DNA from: Patulibacter minatonensis DSM 18081
Lineage (GTDB): Bacteria; Actinomycetota; Thermoleophilia; Solirubrobacterales; Solirubrobacteraceae
Length of the DNA stretch: 64,000 nucleotides
Assembly: GCF_000519325.1 (NCBI RefSeq)
Contig: NZ_KI912613.1
Span: 1,775,252 to 1,839,251, forward strand
Reading direction: 5' to 3'
Part shown: piece after piece, positions 56,587-64,000 of the stretch
Layout of the letters: every line of letters starts with the position of its first letter
Numbering within the stretch: position 1 is the stretch's first letter
Program-made: the position numbers and the translations under genes
Notes under the pieces: generated by a model
What the model was told of the DNA's origin: nothing
Databases searched by the model: none
Seen by the model: only the letters and a program-made list of their open reading frames with translations

Positions 56587-58095
56587 ATGAACGTCGCCGA
56601 ACGGTGTGACTACTGGGCCCGCTGGATCCCGGAGCACGTCGCGATCCGCGAAGGATCCGAGGACCTGACCTGGGCCGCCATGGGCGACCGCGTCGCCCGC
56701 GTCGCCGGCGGGCTCGAGGCCCGGGGCGTCGAGCCCGGTGACCGCGTCGGCATCCTGGCCTCCAACAGCACCGCGTGGTGCGTGCTGGCCATCGCCGTCA
56801 TGCATCGCGGCGGCGTCGTGGTGCCGCTGAACATCCGCCTCGCACCGCCCGAGCTGCGCATGATCCTCGAGCACTCGGGATGCAGCGTCGTCGCGTACGA
56901 CGAGACGTTCGCCGGTCTCTACGAGGCCGCGAACGGGGACGACACGCACCGGACCACGGTCTCGCTCGACGACCGCGCCCCCGCCGGCGTCACGGTCTCG
57001 GAGCTCGCGACCGCCGACCCGTCACTGGCCGTCGACCGCGACCGCGACGACGCCGCCGTCCTCGGGTACACCTCCGGCACGACGGGACTGCCCAAGGGCG
57101 TCGTCCTCACGCACGCCAACATCGTGGCGTGCGCGCTGCAGACCGCCCACGCGGAGAGCTCGATGTTCGAGCGACGCACCCTGCTCTGCATCCCGCTCGC
57201 CTTCACGGGCGGCATCGTCAACAACTTCCTGTCCACGTACGTCGTCGGCGGGCTCCTGGTCCTCGAGCCGACGTTCGTCCCCGACCGCGTCGTCGAGCTG
57301 ATCGCCTCCGAGCGGATCACCACCTGGTTCGCCGTCCCGGTCATGTGGCAGGCCCTCGTCGGGACCGAGGCCTTCGCGGACGCCGATCTCTCGAGCCTGA
57401 CCACCGCGATCTGCGGCGGGGCGCCCGTCCCGGGCGCGCTGCTCGAGGCGTTCCACGCCAAGGGCGTCTCCGTACGACAGGCCTACGGGATCACCGAGGC
57501 CACCGGCAGCGCCTGCCTGCTGCCGGCCGCGTTCGCGCACCGCACCGCAGCTGCCGGCTTCCCGAACATCGACACCCAGATCCGGCTGCTCGACGACGAA
57601 GGCGTCGAGGTCCCGACCGGCGACGTCGGCGAGATCGTCATCAAGGGCCCGCAGGTCATGCGCGAGTACTGGAACGACCCGGCCGCCACGGAGGCCGCGC
57701 TGCCCGACGGCTGGCTCCGCACCGGAGACCTCGCGCGGTTCGACGAGGAGGGTCTCGTCTACGTCGTGGACCGCAAGAAGAGCATGTTCATCTCCGGCGG
57801 ACTCAACGTCTATCCCGCGGAGATCGAGCGGATCGTCGACAATCTCCCCGACGTGGCGGAGTGTGCGGCATTCGGACTGCAGCACGAGCGATGGGGCGAG
57901 GCCTGCGCCATCGTCGTGCGCGGCGCGTCCGGGGCGGTCGACGAGGACGCGCTGCTCGCCCACTGTCGCGAGCAGCTCGCGGACTACAAGGTCCCGCGGA
58001 CCGTCTTCCACACCGACGCCCCGCTCCCGCGTGGCATGTCCGGAAAGATCCTGAGGAACGAGATCCAAGATGCCTACGGCGAAGTCTCCGTCTGA
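56587..58095 (+). CDS. Acyl-CoA synthetase (AMP-forming ligase)
   Basis: 502 residues from ATG 56587. LGYTSGTTGLPKGVVLTHAN is the ATP-binding P-loop (A3), QAYGITEATG the A5 motif, DGWLRTGDLARFDEEG the A7 region and PLPRGMSGKILRNE holds the catalytic lysine (A10). It is of FadD type and would convert a fatty, steroidal or aromatic acid to its CoA thioester. The gene lies between the Rieske oxygenase and a TetR regulator, with the stop overlapping the TetR start by 26 bases. Confidence 0.92.
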   Translation: MNVAERCDYWARWIPEHVAIREGSEDLTWAAMGDRVARVAGGLEARGVEPGDRVGILASNSTAWCVLAIAVMHRGGVVVPLNIRLAPPELRMILEHSGCSVVAYDETFAGLYEAANGDDTHRTTVSLDDRAPAGVTVSELATADPSLAVDRDRDDAAVLGYTSGTTGLPKGVVLTHANIVACALQTAHAESSMFERRTLLCIPLAFTGGIVNNFLSTYVVGGLLVLEPTFVPDRVVELIASERITTWFAVPVMWQALVGTEAFADADLSSLTTAICGGAPVPGALLEAFHAKGVSVRQAYGITEATGSACLLPAAFAHRTAAAGFPNIDTQIRLLDDEGVEVPTGDVGEIVIKGPQVMREYWNDPAATEAALPDGWLRTGDLARFDEEGLVYVVDRKKSMFISGGLNVYPAEIERIVDNLPDVAECAAFGLQHERWGEACAIVVRGASGAVDEDALLAHCREQLADYKVPRTVFHTDAPLPRGMSGKILRNEIQDAYGEVSV

Positions 58096-58735
58096 CACCA
58101 CGACGGGCGACGCGCCCGCGGAGGAGAAGTCCGAGGCCCGCCCGGCGACCCGGCGGACGCGCGATCCCCAGCGCGGCCCGCGGATCCTGCAGGCCGCCAC
58201 CGAGCTCTTCTACGAGCGCGGCTACCACGCCGTGTCGGTCGACGAGATCGGTGAGGCCGCCGGCGCCACCGGCGCCGCGATCTACCGCCACTTCTCGGGC
58301 AAGGACGAGATCCTGGCGACGTTGTTCGACGACGCGCAGGATCGCTACCTGATCGCCGTCCCGGACCCGACCGAGGACCCGTTCACGGACCTCGCGGTGC
58401 TGATCTCCCGCAGCCTCGAGCTGACGCTCGCGCAGCGGGAGCTCGCGAGCATCTGGGCCCATGAGCACCGGGCGCTCTCGGCGCCGCAGCAGCGCCGGCT
58501 CTGGCGCCGCTCGCGGCAGTACCTCGAGCGCTGGGTCGTGATCCTGCGGCGGTGCTTCCCGGAGCGCAGCGACAAGGACCTGATCGCCGCCGCGCGATCG
58601 GCCCTCGGGATCCTGACGTCCCTGGCGTCGATCCCGGGCCGGACGGTCAGCGAGGGCGAGGCGAAGATCGCGCAGCAGATGGCCATGGCCGGCCTCAGGA
58701 GCCTCGGCGAGCCCGAGGCACCGCCGCAGCAGTGA
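58070..58735 (+). CDS. TetR family regulator (paralogue 2)
   Basis: 221 residues from ATG 58070, overlapping the ligase end. The HTH, ILQAATELFYERGYHAVSVDEIGEAAGATGAAIYRHFSGKDEILATLF, is very close to paralogue 1 in its recognition helix (TGxAIYRHF), so the two may bind the same palindrome. The effector domains also align (LASIWAHEHRALSAPQQRR, YLERWVVIL). About 40 extra polar residues sit at the N-terminus (APAEEKSEARPATRRTR). The gene is directly followed by a perfect 24-base palindrome. Confidence 0.88.
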   Translation: MPTAKSPSDTTTGDAPAEEKSEARPATRRTRDPQRGPRILQAATELFYERGYHAVSVDEIGEAAGATGAAIYRHFSGKDEILATLFDDAQDRYLIAVPDPTEDPFTDLAVLISRSLELTLAQRELASIWAHEHRALSAPQQRRLWRRSRQYLERWVVILRRCFPERSDKDLIAAARSALGILTSLASIPGRTVSEGEAKIAQQMAMAGLRSLGEPEAPPQQ

Positions 58736-58759
58736 GGTCGCGGCCCGCGGGCCGCGACC
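58736..58759. terminator. Perfect 24-base palindrome after TetR 2
   Basis: Twelve-base arms GGTCGCGGCCCG / CGGGCCGCGACC with no spacer, starting at the first base after the TetR stop codon. It may be a terminator stem or a regulatory site; there is no T-run. Confidence 0.5.
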
Positions 58760-58786
58760 GACCAGCACCCAAGAGGAGGATTCGAC

Positions 58787-58858
58787 ATGGCAGAGCCGTG
58801 CGAAGGACCGTGCCCGAGGCGCGGAGACACCCCACGCCGTCGTCCGGCCCGGGGCTGA
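58787..58858 (+). CDS. Tiny 23-residue ORF with strong ribosome-binding site
   Basis: ATG 58787 follows AGAGGAGGA by about six bases, one of the best Shine-Dalgarno matches in the window. The frame encodes MAEPCEGPCPRRGDTPRRR and ends RPARG, 23 residues with two cysteines. Its TGA is followed one base later by the GTG start of the alpha/beta hydrolase, so it could be a leader peptide that couples translation. It could also mark the true start of a hydrolase whose N-terminus has suffered a frameshift. Confidence 0.35.
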   Translation: MAEPCEGPCPRRGDTPRRRPARG

Positions 58859-58859
58859 C

Positions 58860-59780
58860 GTGGCCGCCCGCGAGCAGCGGACGGTGCCGACCGGACCGTC
58901 GGACCACGACGGCGTCGAGCACTGGACGACCATCGACTGGTCCCGCCACACGCGGGACACCGTCATCGACGGCCGCCGGATCCGGTACGTCGACTACGGC
59001 TCCGGCACGCCGATCGTCCTGATCCACGGGCTCGGCGGCTCGTGGCAGACGTGGCTGGAGAACCTGCCCGCACTCGGCCGCGAGCACCGCGTCGTCGCCG
59101 TCGACCTCGGCGGTTTCGGGCTCTCGGAGCCGCTGCCTGCCCCGGCCGCGATGGCGACGCAGTCCGAGCGCATCGTCACCCTCATGCGCCAGCTCGACCT
59201 CGGGCCGGCGACGATCGTCGGGCACTCGATGGGCGGCATCGTGGCCCTCGGGATCGTCGCCGCAGAGCCGGACGTCGTCGGCCGGCTGGTGCTCGCGAAC
59301 GCCGGCGGGATCCCGTTGTCCCCCGGCCGCGTGAGGATCATCGTCACGGGCTTCAAGCTCTTCAACCTCGTCTTCGGCCGTCCCGGCGTCATGCGCGCCG
59401 TCGCCCGGCGCTCGCGCCTGCGCAACGCGCTGTTCGCCGGCTTCATCGGCGATCCGCGCACGATGACCGCCGCGCTGGCCGCGCACGTCGTGCCGGCGAT
59501 CGCCGCCCCCGGCTTCGTCGCCGCGGTGATCGCGGCGTCCGAGGTCGTCCGCACGCTCAACGCCGAGGAGGTCGAGTGCCCGATCCTGCTGATCTGGGGG
59601 GCCGCCGACCGCATCCTCCCGCTGGCCGGGGCCGAGCTGCTCGTCACGCAGCTGCACGACGGCGAGCTCGTCGTGCTCGACGGCGTCGGGCACTGCCCGA
59701 TGTTCGAGGCGCCCGAGCGCTTCAACCGCGCGCTCCTGGACTTCACCCGGACGCCCGACACCGCAGGAGCATCGACATGA
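58860..59780 (+). CDS. Alpha/beta hydrolase
   Basis: 306 residues from GTG 58860. The oxyanion motif is VLIHGLGGSWQTWLENL; GHSMGGIVALG carries the nucleophile Ser, ADRILPL the Asp, and DGVGHCPMFEAP the His. It looks like an esterase, lipase or ring-opening C-C hydrolase of soluble type. It is coupled to the acyltransferase gene by an ATGA overlap. The real start is uncertain because the strong ribosome-binding site belongs to the small ORF just before it. Confidence 0.88.
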   Translation: MAAREQRTVPTGPSDHDGVEHWTTIDWSRHTRDTVIDGRRIRYVDYGSGTPIVLIHGLGGSWQTWLENLPALGREHRVVAVDLGGFGLSEPLPAPAAMATQSERIVTLMRQLDLGPATIVGHSMGGIVALGIVAAEPDVVGRLVLANAGGIPLSPGRVRIIVTGFKLFNLVFGRPGVMRAVARRSRLRNALFAGFIGDPRTMTAALAAHVVPAIAAPGFVAAVIAASEVVRTLNAEEVECPILLIWGAADRILPLAGAELLVTQLHDGELVVLDGVGHCPMFEAPERFNRALLDFTRTPDTAGAST

Positions 59781-61172
59781 ACACCGGGGACGCCGCGGAG
59801 TTCTTCCGCACCTGGGGATCCGCGACGGAGATGAACGAGCTCGAGTCGGCGATGTGGCGCGGCGAGCGCCACCCGGCGAACTCGTCGAGCGGCGTCTTCG
59901 TCGAGATCCTCAGCAGCACGCCGGACCGCGAGCGCGTGATCGGCGCGCACGAGAAGATCGTCGGACTGCTGCCGCGGTTCGGGCAGCGCGTCGTCGACCC
60001 GCCCTTCTCGTCCCGACCGCCCCGCTGGGTCACGGACGACCAGTTCGACCTGGGCTACCACCTCCGCCACGTGCGCCTGCCGGCCCCGGGGGATCTGAAG
60101 ACCCTGATGGAGTTCGCGCAGGCGCGTGGCGTCACGCCGTTCGACCGGACACGCCCGCCGTGGGTCGCTCGACCTCGTCGAGGGACTCGAGGACGGGAAG
60201 GCCGCGTACGTCCTCGTCGTGCACCACTGCCTGATGGACGGCGGCGCCGCGCAGCAGCTGCTCGCGTTCGTCCAGAACCGCGACCCCGACGTGCGGCTGC
60301 CCTGGCCGGACGCCGGCGCACGACCCGGCGCGGACCCGCCGCGGCCGCTCCCTGGCGTGTTCTCGGGCGCGGTGGCGACGGCCGGCCTCGCGCGACGCTC
60401 GGTGTCCCTCGCGACGAAGGCCGCACGGGTGCGGCCGCGCGCGGCGCTCGGCTACGCGGCGTCGATGGCCCGCGTGCTGGCGCCGCCGCCCGCCACGCCG
60501 TCGCCGCTGATGAATCGCGGCCGGCGTGTCGCGTGGCGGTTCGGGACGGCCGAGTGCGAGCTCGCCGATCTCAAGGCCGCCGGCAAGGCCGCGGGCGGGA
60601 CGATCAACGACGCCTACGTCGCCGGGATCCTCGGCGGCATCCGGCGCTACCACCTCCGCGCCGACGCACCACTGGGCGACATCCCGATGTCGATGCCGGT
60701 CTCCATGCGCATCGAAGGCGACCAGTCCGGCGGCAACCGCTTCGCTGCCGCGTTCTTCGCCGGACCCACGAGCGTCGACGACCCGGTGAAACGCATCCAG
60801 CTGCTGCGGAAGACCGTCTCGCGGATGCAGACCGAGCCCGCCCTGGACTTCTTCAGCGTCCTGCTCCCCGTCGCCAACCGCGTCCCGCAGGCGTTGACCG
60901 CCGGAGCGTTCATCGCGATGCAGGCCCGCGCCGACCTGACCGTCAGCAACGTCCCGGGCGTGCCGTGGGGGATCCACATGGCCGGCAGCCGCGTCGAGCG
61001 GATGCTCTGCTTCGGCGCCCTCCCCGGCTCGGCGCTGACGACCGTCCTCTGCTCCTACGACGGCCACTGCTCGATCGGCATCAACTGCGACGGCGGCTCC
61101 TTCGCCGAGCCGGACCTCCTGTTCTCCGACCTCCAGGAGGGCCTCGACGAGGTCCTCGCCCTGGGGTCGTGA
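59777..61172 (+). pseudogene. WS/DGAT wax ester synthase/acyltransferase, frameshifted
   Basis: ATG 59777 opens a WS/DGAT reading frame (LGYHLRHVRLPAPGDLKTL, TPFDRTRPPWV) that breaks near 60167. The rest follows in another frame: LDLVEGLEDGKAAYVLVVHHCLMDGGAAQQ, with catalytic HHxxxDG, to LTVSNVPGVPWGIHMAGSRV and the end at 61172. Dropping one base in 60164-60167 (such as the G at 60167) restores RPPWV-LDLVEGL, the expected family join. All key motifs are intact on both sides. It would make wax esters or triacylglycerol from acyl-CoA. This is either a recent mutation or a sequencing error. Confidence 0.85.
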
Positions 61173-61209
61173 CGCCCGCATCCCCGTCCCTCCACGAGGT
61201 CACCCAACC

Positions 61210-62361
61210 ATGAAGCGCACCGTCTTCGACGACGAGCACCTGATGTACCGCGACACCGTCCGGCGGTTCATCGACGCCGAGATCGCCCCGAACCACGAAC
61301 GGTGGGAGACCGACGGCGCCGTCGACCGCGACCTCTTCCGCCGGGCCGCCGAGCAAGGGCTGCTGGGGCTTCAGGTCCCGGAGGAGTTCGGCGGTCCGGG
61401 GATCGACGACTTCCGGTTCAACCAGATCATCAACGAGGAGGTCGGGTACGCCGCCGTCATCGGGAGCGGCACCGGCCTGACGCTCCACAACGACGTCGCA
61501 CTCCCGTACTTCCTCGACCTCTGCAACGACGAGCAGCGCGCCCGCTGGCTCCCCGGCATCGCCGACGGCACGCTGATCGCCGCGCTCGCGCTGACCGAGC
61601 CCGGCATGGGGTCCGACCTCGCCTCGATGTCGACCTCCGCGGCGAAGACGGACCACGGCTACGTCGTCAACGGCTCGAAGACGTTCATCACCAACGGCAT
61701 CAACGCCGACCTCGTCGTCACGGCCGTGAAGACCGATCCGTCGCAGAAGCACCGCGGTATCTCGCTCGTCGTCCTCGAGCGCGGGATGGACGGCTTCGAG
61801 CGTGGCCGCAACCTCGAGAAGCTCGGCATGCACGCGCAGGACACCGCCGAGCTGTTCTTCCGCGACGTCGAGGTGCCGGCCGAGAACCTGCTCGGCGAGG
61901 AGGGCCGCGGGTTCACGTACATGACCGCGAACCTCGCGCAGGAGCGGATCGGCATCGCGCTGGCGGCGATCGGCGTCGCGCGCGGTGCGCTGGACCGGAC
62001 GCTCGAGTACGTCCGCGAACGCCAGGCGTTCGGCCAGTCGATCGGGCAGTTCCAGGCCTCGCGCTTCACGCTCGCCGAGCTCGCCACCGACGTCGAGCTG
62101 GGCACGGTCTTCTGCGACCGGGCGGTCCTCGCACTGAACGACGGCGACCTGACGCCCGAGGACGCCGCCATGGCCAAGTGGTGGTGCACCGAGATGCAAG
62201 GCCGTGTCGTCGACCGCTGCCTGCAGCTGCACGGCGGGTACGGCTACATGCTCGAGTACCCGATCGCCCGCTGGTACGCGGACTCCCGCATCTCCCGGAT
62301 CTACGGAGGGACGACCGAGATCATGAAGGAGATCATCGGTCGCTCCGTCGTGGGTCGCTGA
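61210..62361 (+). CDS. Acyl-CoA dehydrogenase (copy 2)
   Basis: 383 residues. LALTEPGMGSDLASM and VVNGSKTFITNGINADLVV are the FAD-binding middle domain; ERIGIALAAIGVARGALDRTLEYVRERQAFGQSI and QLHGGYGYMLEYPIARWYADSRISRIYGGTTEIMKEI are the C-terminal helices. The Glu in YGGTTEIMKE is the catalytic base of short/medium-chain type. It introduces the alpha-beta double bond in beta-oxidation. It is upstream of a thiolase gene with about 30 bases between. Confidence 0.93.
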   Translation: MKRTVFDDEHLMYRDTVRRFIDAEIAPNHERWETDGAVDRDLFRRAAEQGLLGLQVPEEFGGPGIDDFRFNQIINEEVGYAAVIGSGTGLTLHNDVALPYFLDLCNDEQRARWLPGIADGTLIAALALTEPGMGSDLASMSTSAAKTDHGYVVNGSKTFITNGINADLVVTAVKTDPSQKHRGISLVVLERGMDGFERGRNLEKLGMHAQDTAELFFRDVEVPAENLLGEEGRGFTYMTANLAQERIGIALAAIGVARGALDRTLEYVRERQAFGQSIGQFQASRFTLAELATDVELGTVFCDRAVLALNDGDLTPEDAAMAKWWCTEMQGRVVDRCLQLHGGYGYMLEYPIARWYADSRISRIYGGTTEIMKEIIGRSVVGR

Positions 62362-62390
62362 GCCCGTCCTCCCGAAGAAGCGAGAACACG

Positions 62391-63560
62391 ATGAGTCAGA
62401 ACGGACGCGACGTCGTCGTCGTCGAGGCGACACGCACCGCGATCGGCCGCGGGCACCGCGAGAAGGGCGTCTTCCGGGACGTCCATCCCGCGGACCTCCT
62501 GAGCACGGTCTATCGCGGCGTGATCGAGCGCTCCGGCGTTCCCGCCGAGCGGGTGGAGAACGTCATCGCCGGCTGCGTCCAGCAGTTCGGCGAGCAGGGC
62601 GTGAACATCGCCCGTACGGCGTGGCTCCAGGAGGGCCTGCCGATCGGCGCGTCGGCGCAGACGATCGACCTGCAGTGCGGATCGGCGCAGCAGGCCGTCG
62701 GCTTCGCCGCCAGCCAGATCGCCGGCGGCGTGCACGACGTCGTGATCGCGGCGGGCGTCGAGCACATGGGACGGATCACGTTCGCCGACACGGCGGCGAC
62801 GCAGGAGCGCTTCGGACGGGCGTTCACCGAGCGGCTGCTGGACCGGCACCAGATCGTGAACCAGGGCCTGGCCGCCGAGATGATCACGGAGCGGTGGGGG
62901 TTCTCCCGGACCGACCTCGACGACCTCGCCGTCCGTTCCCACGCGCTTGCGCACGCGGCCACCGAGTCCGGCGCGTTCCAGCGCGAGATCGTCGCGGTCG
63001 AGACACCCGACGGGCCCGTGCGCCGCGACCAGGGCATCCGGCCGGGCACCAGCCTCGAGACGCTGGGTGCGCTGAAGCCGGCCTTCAAGGACGGCGGCGC
63101 GATCACCGCCGGGAACGCGTCGCAGATCTCCGACGGGGCGGCGGCGGTGCTCCTGATGGCCCGCGAGACGGCCGACGAGCTGGGCCTCCGGCCGCGCGCG
63201 CTGATCGTGGACCAGACCTCGGTCGGCTGCGATCCCGTGACCATGCTCGAGGGCCCGATCCCCGCGACCGCCGCGATGCTGCGCCGGGGCGGGATCGCGA
63301 TCGAGGACATCGACCGGTTCGAGGTCAACGAGGCGTTCGCACCCGTCGTCGCGGCCTGGGCGCACGAGCACCGCCCGGACATGGACCGCGTGAACGTGCG
63401 CGGCGGCGCGATGGCACTCGGTCACCCGCTCGGCTCCAGCGGTGCGCGCCTGATCACGACCCTGCTGCACGTCCTCGAGGACGAGGACCGCGAGCTCGGC
63501 CTCGTGACCATGTGCTGCGCCGGCGGCCTGGGCACGGCGACGCTGCTCCAGCGGCTCTAG
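62391..63560 (+). CDS. Acetyl-CoA acetyltransferase (thiolase)
   Basis: 389 residues from ATG 62391. The acyl-accepting Cys is C96 in DLQCGSAQQAVGFAA; EVNEAFAPVVAAWA, GGAMALGHPLGSSGAR with the catalytic His, and MCCAGGLGTATLLQRL with the second Cys complete the thiolase active site. It cleaves 3-ketoacyl-CoA to acetyl- or propionyl-CoA in the last step of beta-oxidation. It fits directly after the acyl-CoA dehydrogenase. Confidence 0.93.
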   Translation: MSQNGRDVVVVEATRTAIGRGHREKGVFRDVHPADLLSTVYRGVIERSGVPAERVENVIAGCVQQFGEQGVNIARTAWLQEGLPIGASAQTIDLQCGSAQQAVGFAASQIAGGVHDVVIAAGVEHMGRITFADTAATQERFGRAFTERLLDRHQIVNQGLAAEMITERWGFSRTDLDDLAVRSHALAHAATESGAFQREIVAVETPDGPVRRDQGIRPGTSLETLGALKPAFKDGGAITAGNASQISDGAAAVLLMARETADELGLRPRALIVDQTSVGCDPVTMLEGPIPATAAMLRRGGIAIEDIDRFEVNEAFAPVVAAWAHEHRPDMDRVNVRGGAMALGHPLGSSGARLITTLLHVLEDEDRELGLVTMCCAGGLGTATLLQRL

Positions 63561-63586
63561 ACGACGAGACGGACGAAGGACGACCG

Positions 63587-64000
63587 ATGAGCACCACCGA
63601 CCTCACCACCCCGGACCTCCTGATCGACGGCGCGGCCGTCGGCACCGACGACCGACTCGACGTCCTCAACCCGGCGACCGGCGCGGTCGTCGGGACGTCC
63701 CCCGTCTGCACGCGCGGGCAGCTCGACGACGCCTTCGCCGCAGCCGAACGAGCCGCGCCGCCCTGGCGCGGGTCGCTCGACGAACGCCGCGCCGCACTGG
63801 GGGCGGCCGCCGCCGCGCTCGCCGGCGCGGTCGACGAGATCGCGCCGCTGCTCGTCGCCGAGCAGGGCAAGCCGATGCGTGAGGCCCGCCTCGAGGTCAA
63901 GGCCGCCGCCTACTGGCTCGGGTACTACGCCGGGACGGACCTGGCTCGCGAGACCCTCCGCGACGACGCGAAGGCGTTCGTCGAGGTCCGTCGCCGGCCC
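63587..64000 (+). CDS. Aldehyde dehydrogenase (copy 2), 3' end outside window
   Basis: The frame from ATG 63587 (AAGGA upstream) is open for 138 codons to the end of the window. LLIDGAAVGTDDRLDVLNPATGAVVG is the standard N-terminus of the aldehyde dehydrogenase superfamily, followed by VAEQGKPMREARLEVKAAAYWLGYYAG. The catalytic Cys and Glu lie beyond the window, so activity cannot be judged. It is the last visible gene of the plus-strand catabolic run. Confidence 0.85.
   Translation, partial: MSTTDLTTPDLLIDGAAVGTDDRLDVLNPATGAVVGTSPVCTRGQLDDAFAAAERAAPPWRGSLDERRAALGAAAAALAGAVDEIAPLLVAEQGKPMREARLEVKAAAYWLGYYAGTDLARETLRDDAKAFVEVRRRP

Overview
This 64 kb window is very GC-rich and densely coded. 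It uses many GTG starts and has many four-base stop/start overlaps (ATGA, GTGA). A full mce lipid-import operon, a ureABCFGD urease cluster, FprA-type ferredoxin reductases, a WS/DGAT acyltransferase and a large set of acyl-CoA enzymes point to an aerobic, lipid-using actinobacterium. The glycan and secreted genes would suit a Thermoleophilia-like lineage (Solirubrobacter/Patulibacter type), but that placement is an inference. I see no rRNA, tRNA, CRISPR array or insertion sequence. The window starts inside a glutathione S-transferase-family gene and ends inside an aldehyde dehydrogenase gene.

Region 1 (1-11.6 kb) is mixed housekeeping and accessory DNA: a YjdI/YjdJ-like pair, a MarR regulator and a luciferase-like monooxygenase that share a repeated operator, a deaminase/DUF1295 pair, a small glycan cluster (three glycosyltransferases and a WcbI-like protein), a secreted protein and an enolase-superfamily enzyme. 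Region 2 (11.6-17.4 kb) is a NicO-type nickel transporter divergent from ureA-B-C-F-G-D. There is no ureE, UreG carries a histidine-rich C-terminal tail, and ureD has no ordinary start codon where homology begins.

Region 3 (17.4-41 kb) holds a nitronate monooxygenase/ferredoxin reductase operon, a Mo-bisPGD oxidoreductase, and the mce operon (two YrbE permeases and six MCE proteins). It also holds an mce-type ATPase whose N-terminus looks like an SCP2 sterol-carrier domain, a ferredoxin, a second ferredoxin reductase, an alpha-methylacyl-CoA racemase, and orphan cytochrome oxidase subunit III/IV-like genes. Region 4 (41-64 kb) is a catabolic block: aldehyde dehydrogenases, CoA transferase, AtuA-like protein, third ferredoxin reductase, second ferredoxin, two TetR paralogues, enoyl-CoA hydratases, cytochrome P450, Rieske oxygenase, acyl-CoA ligase, acyl-CoA dehydrogenases, thiolase, alpha/beta hydrolase and a frameshifted WS/DGAT.

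The most striking feature is a repeated imperfect palindrome, consensus about TAGTGAACGATCGGTTCG, found at 13 places between 20.1 and 55.3 kb. Nearly all lie in promoter regions, often one per arm of a divergent pair. The sites mark the nitronate monooxygenase, Mo-enzyme, ATPase, both ferredoxins, the ferredoxin reductases, thioesterase, aldehyde dehydrogenase, TetR, enoyl-CoA hydratase, P450 and Rieske transcription units. I read this as one TetR-controlled regulon for uptake (Mce plus SCP2-ATPase), activation, oxygenation (P450, Rieske, ferredoxin/reductase) and beta-oxidation of a sterol- or isoprenoid-like lipid. The substrate is an inference; the sites and gene families are seen directly.
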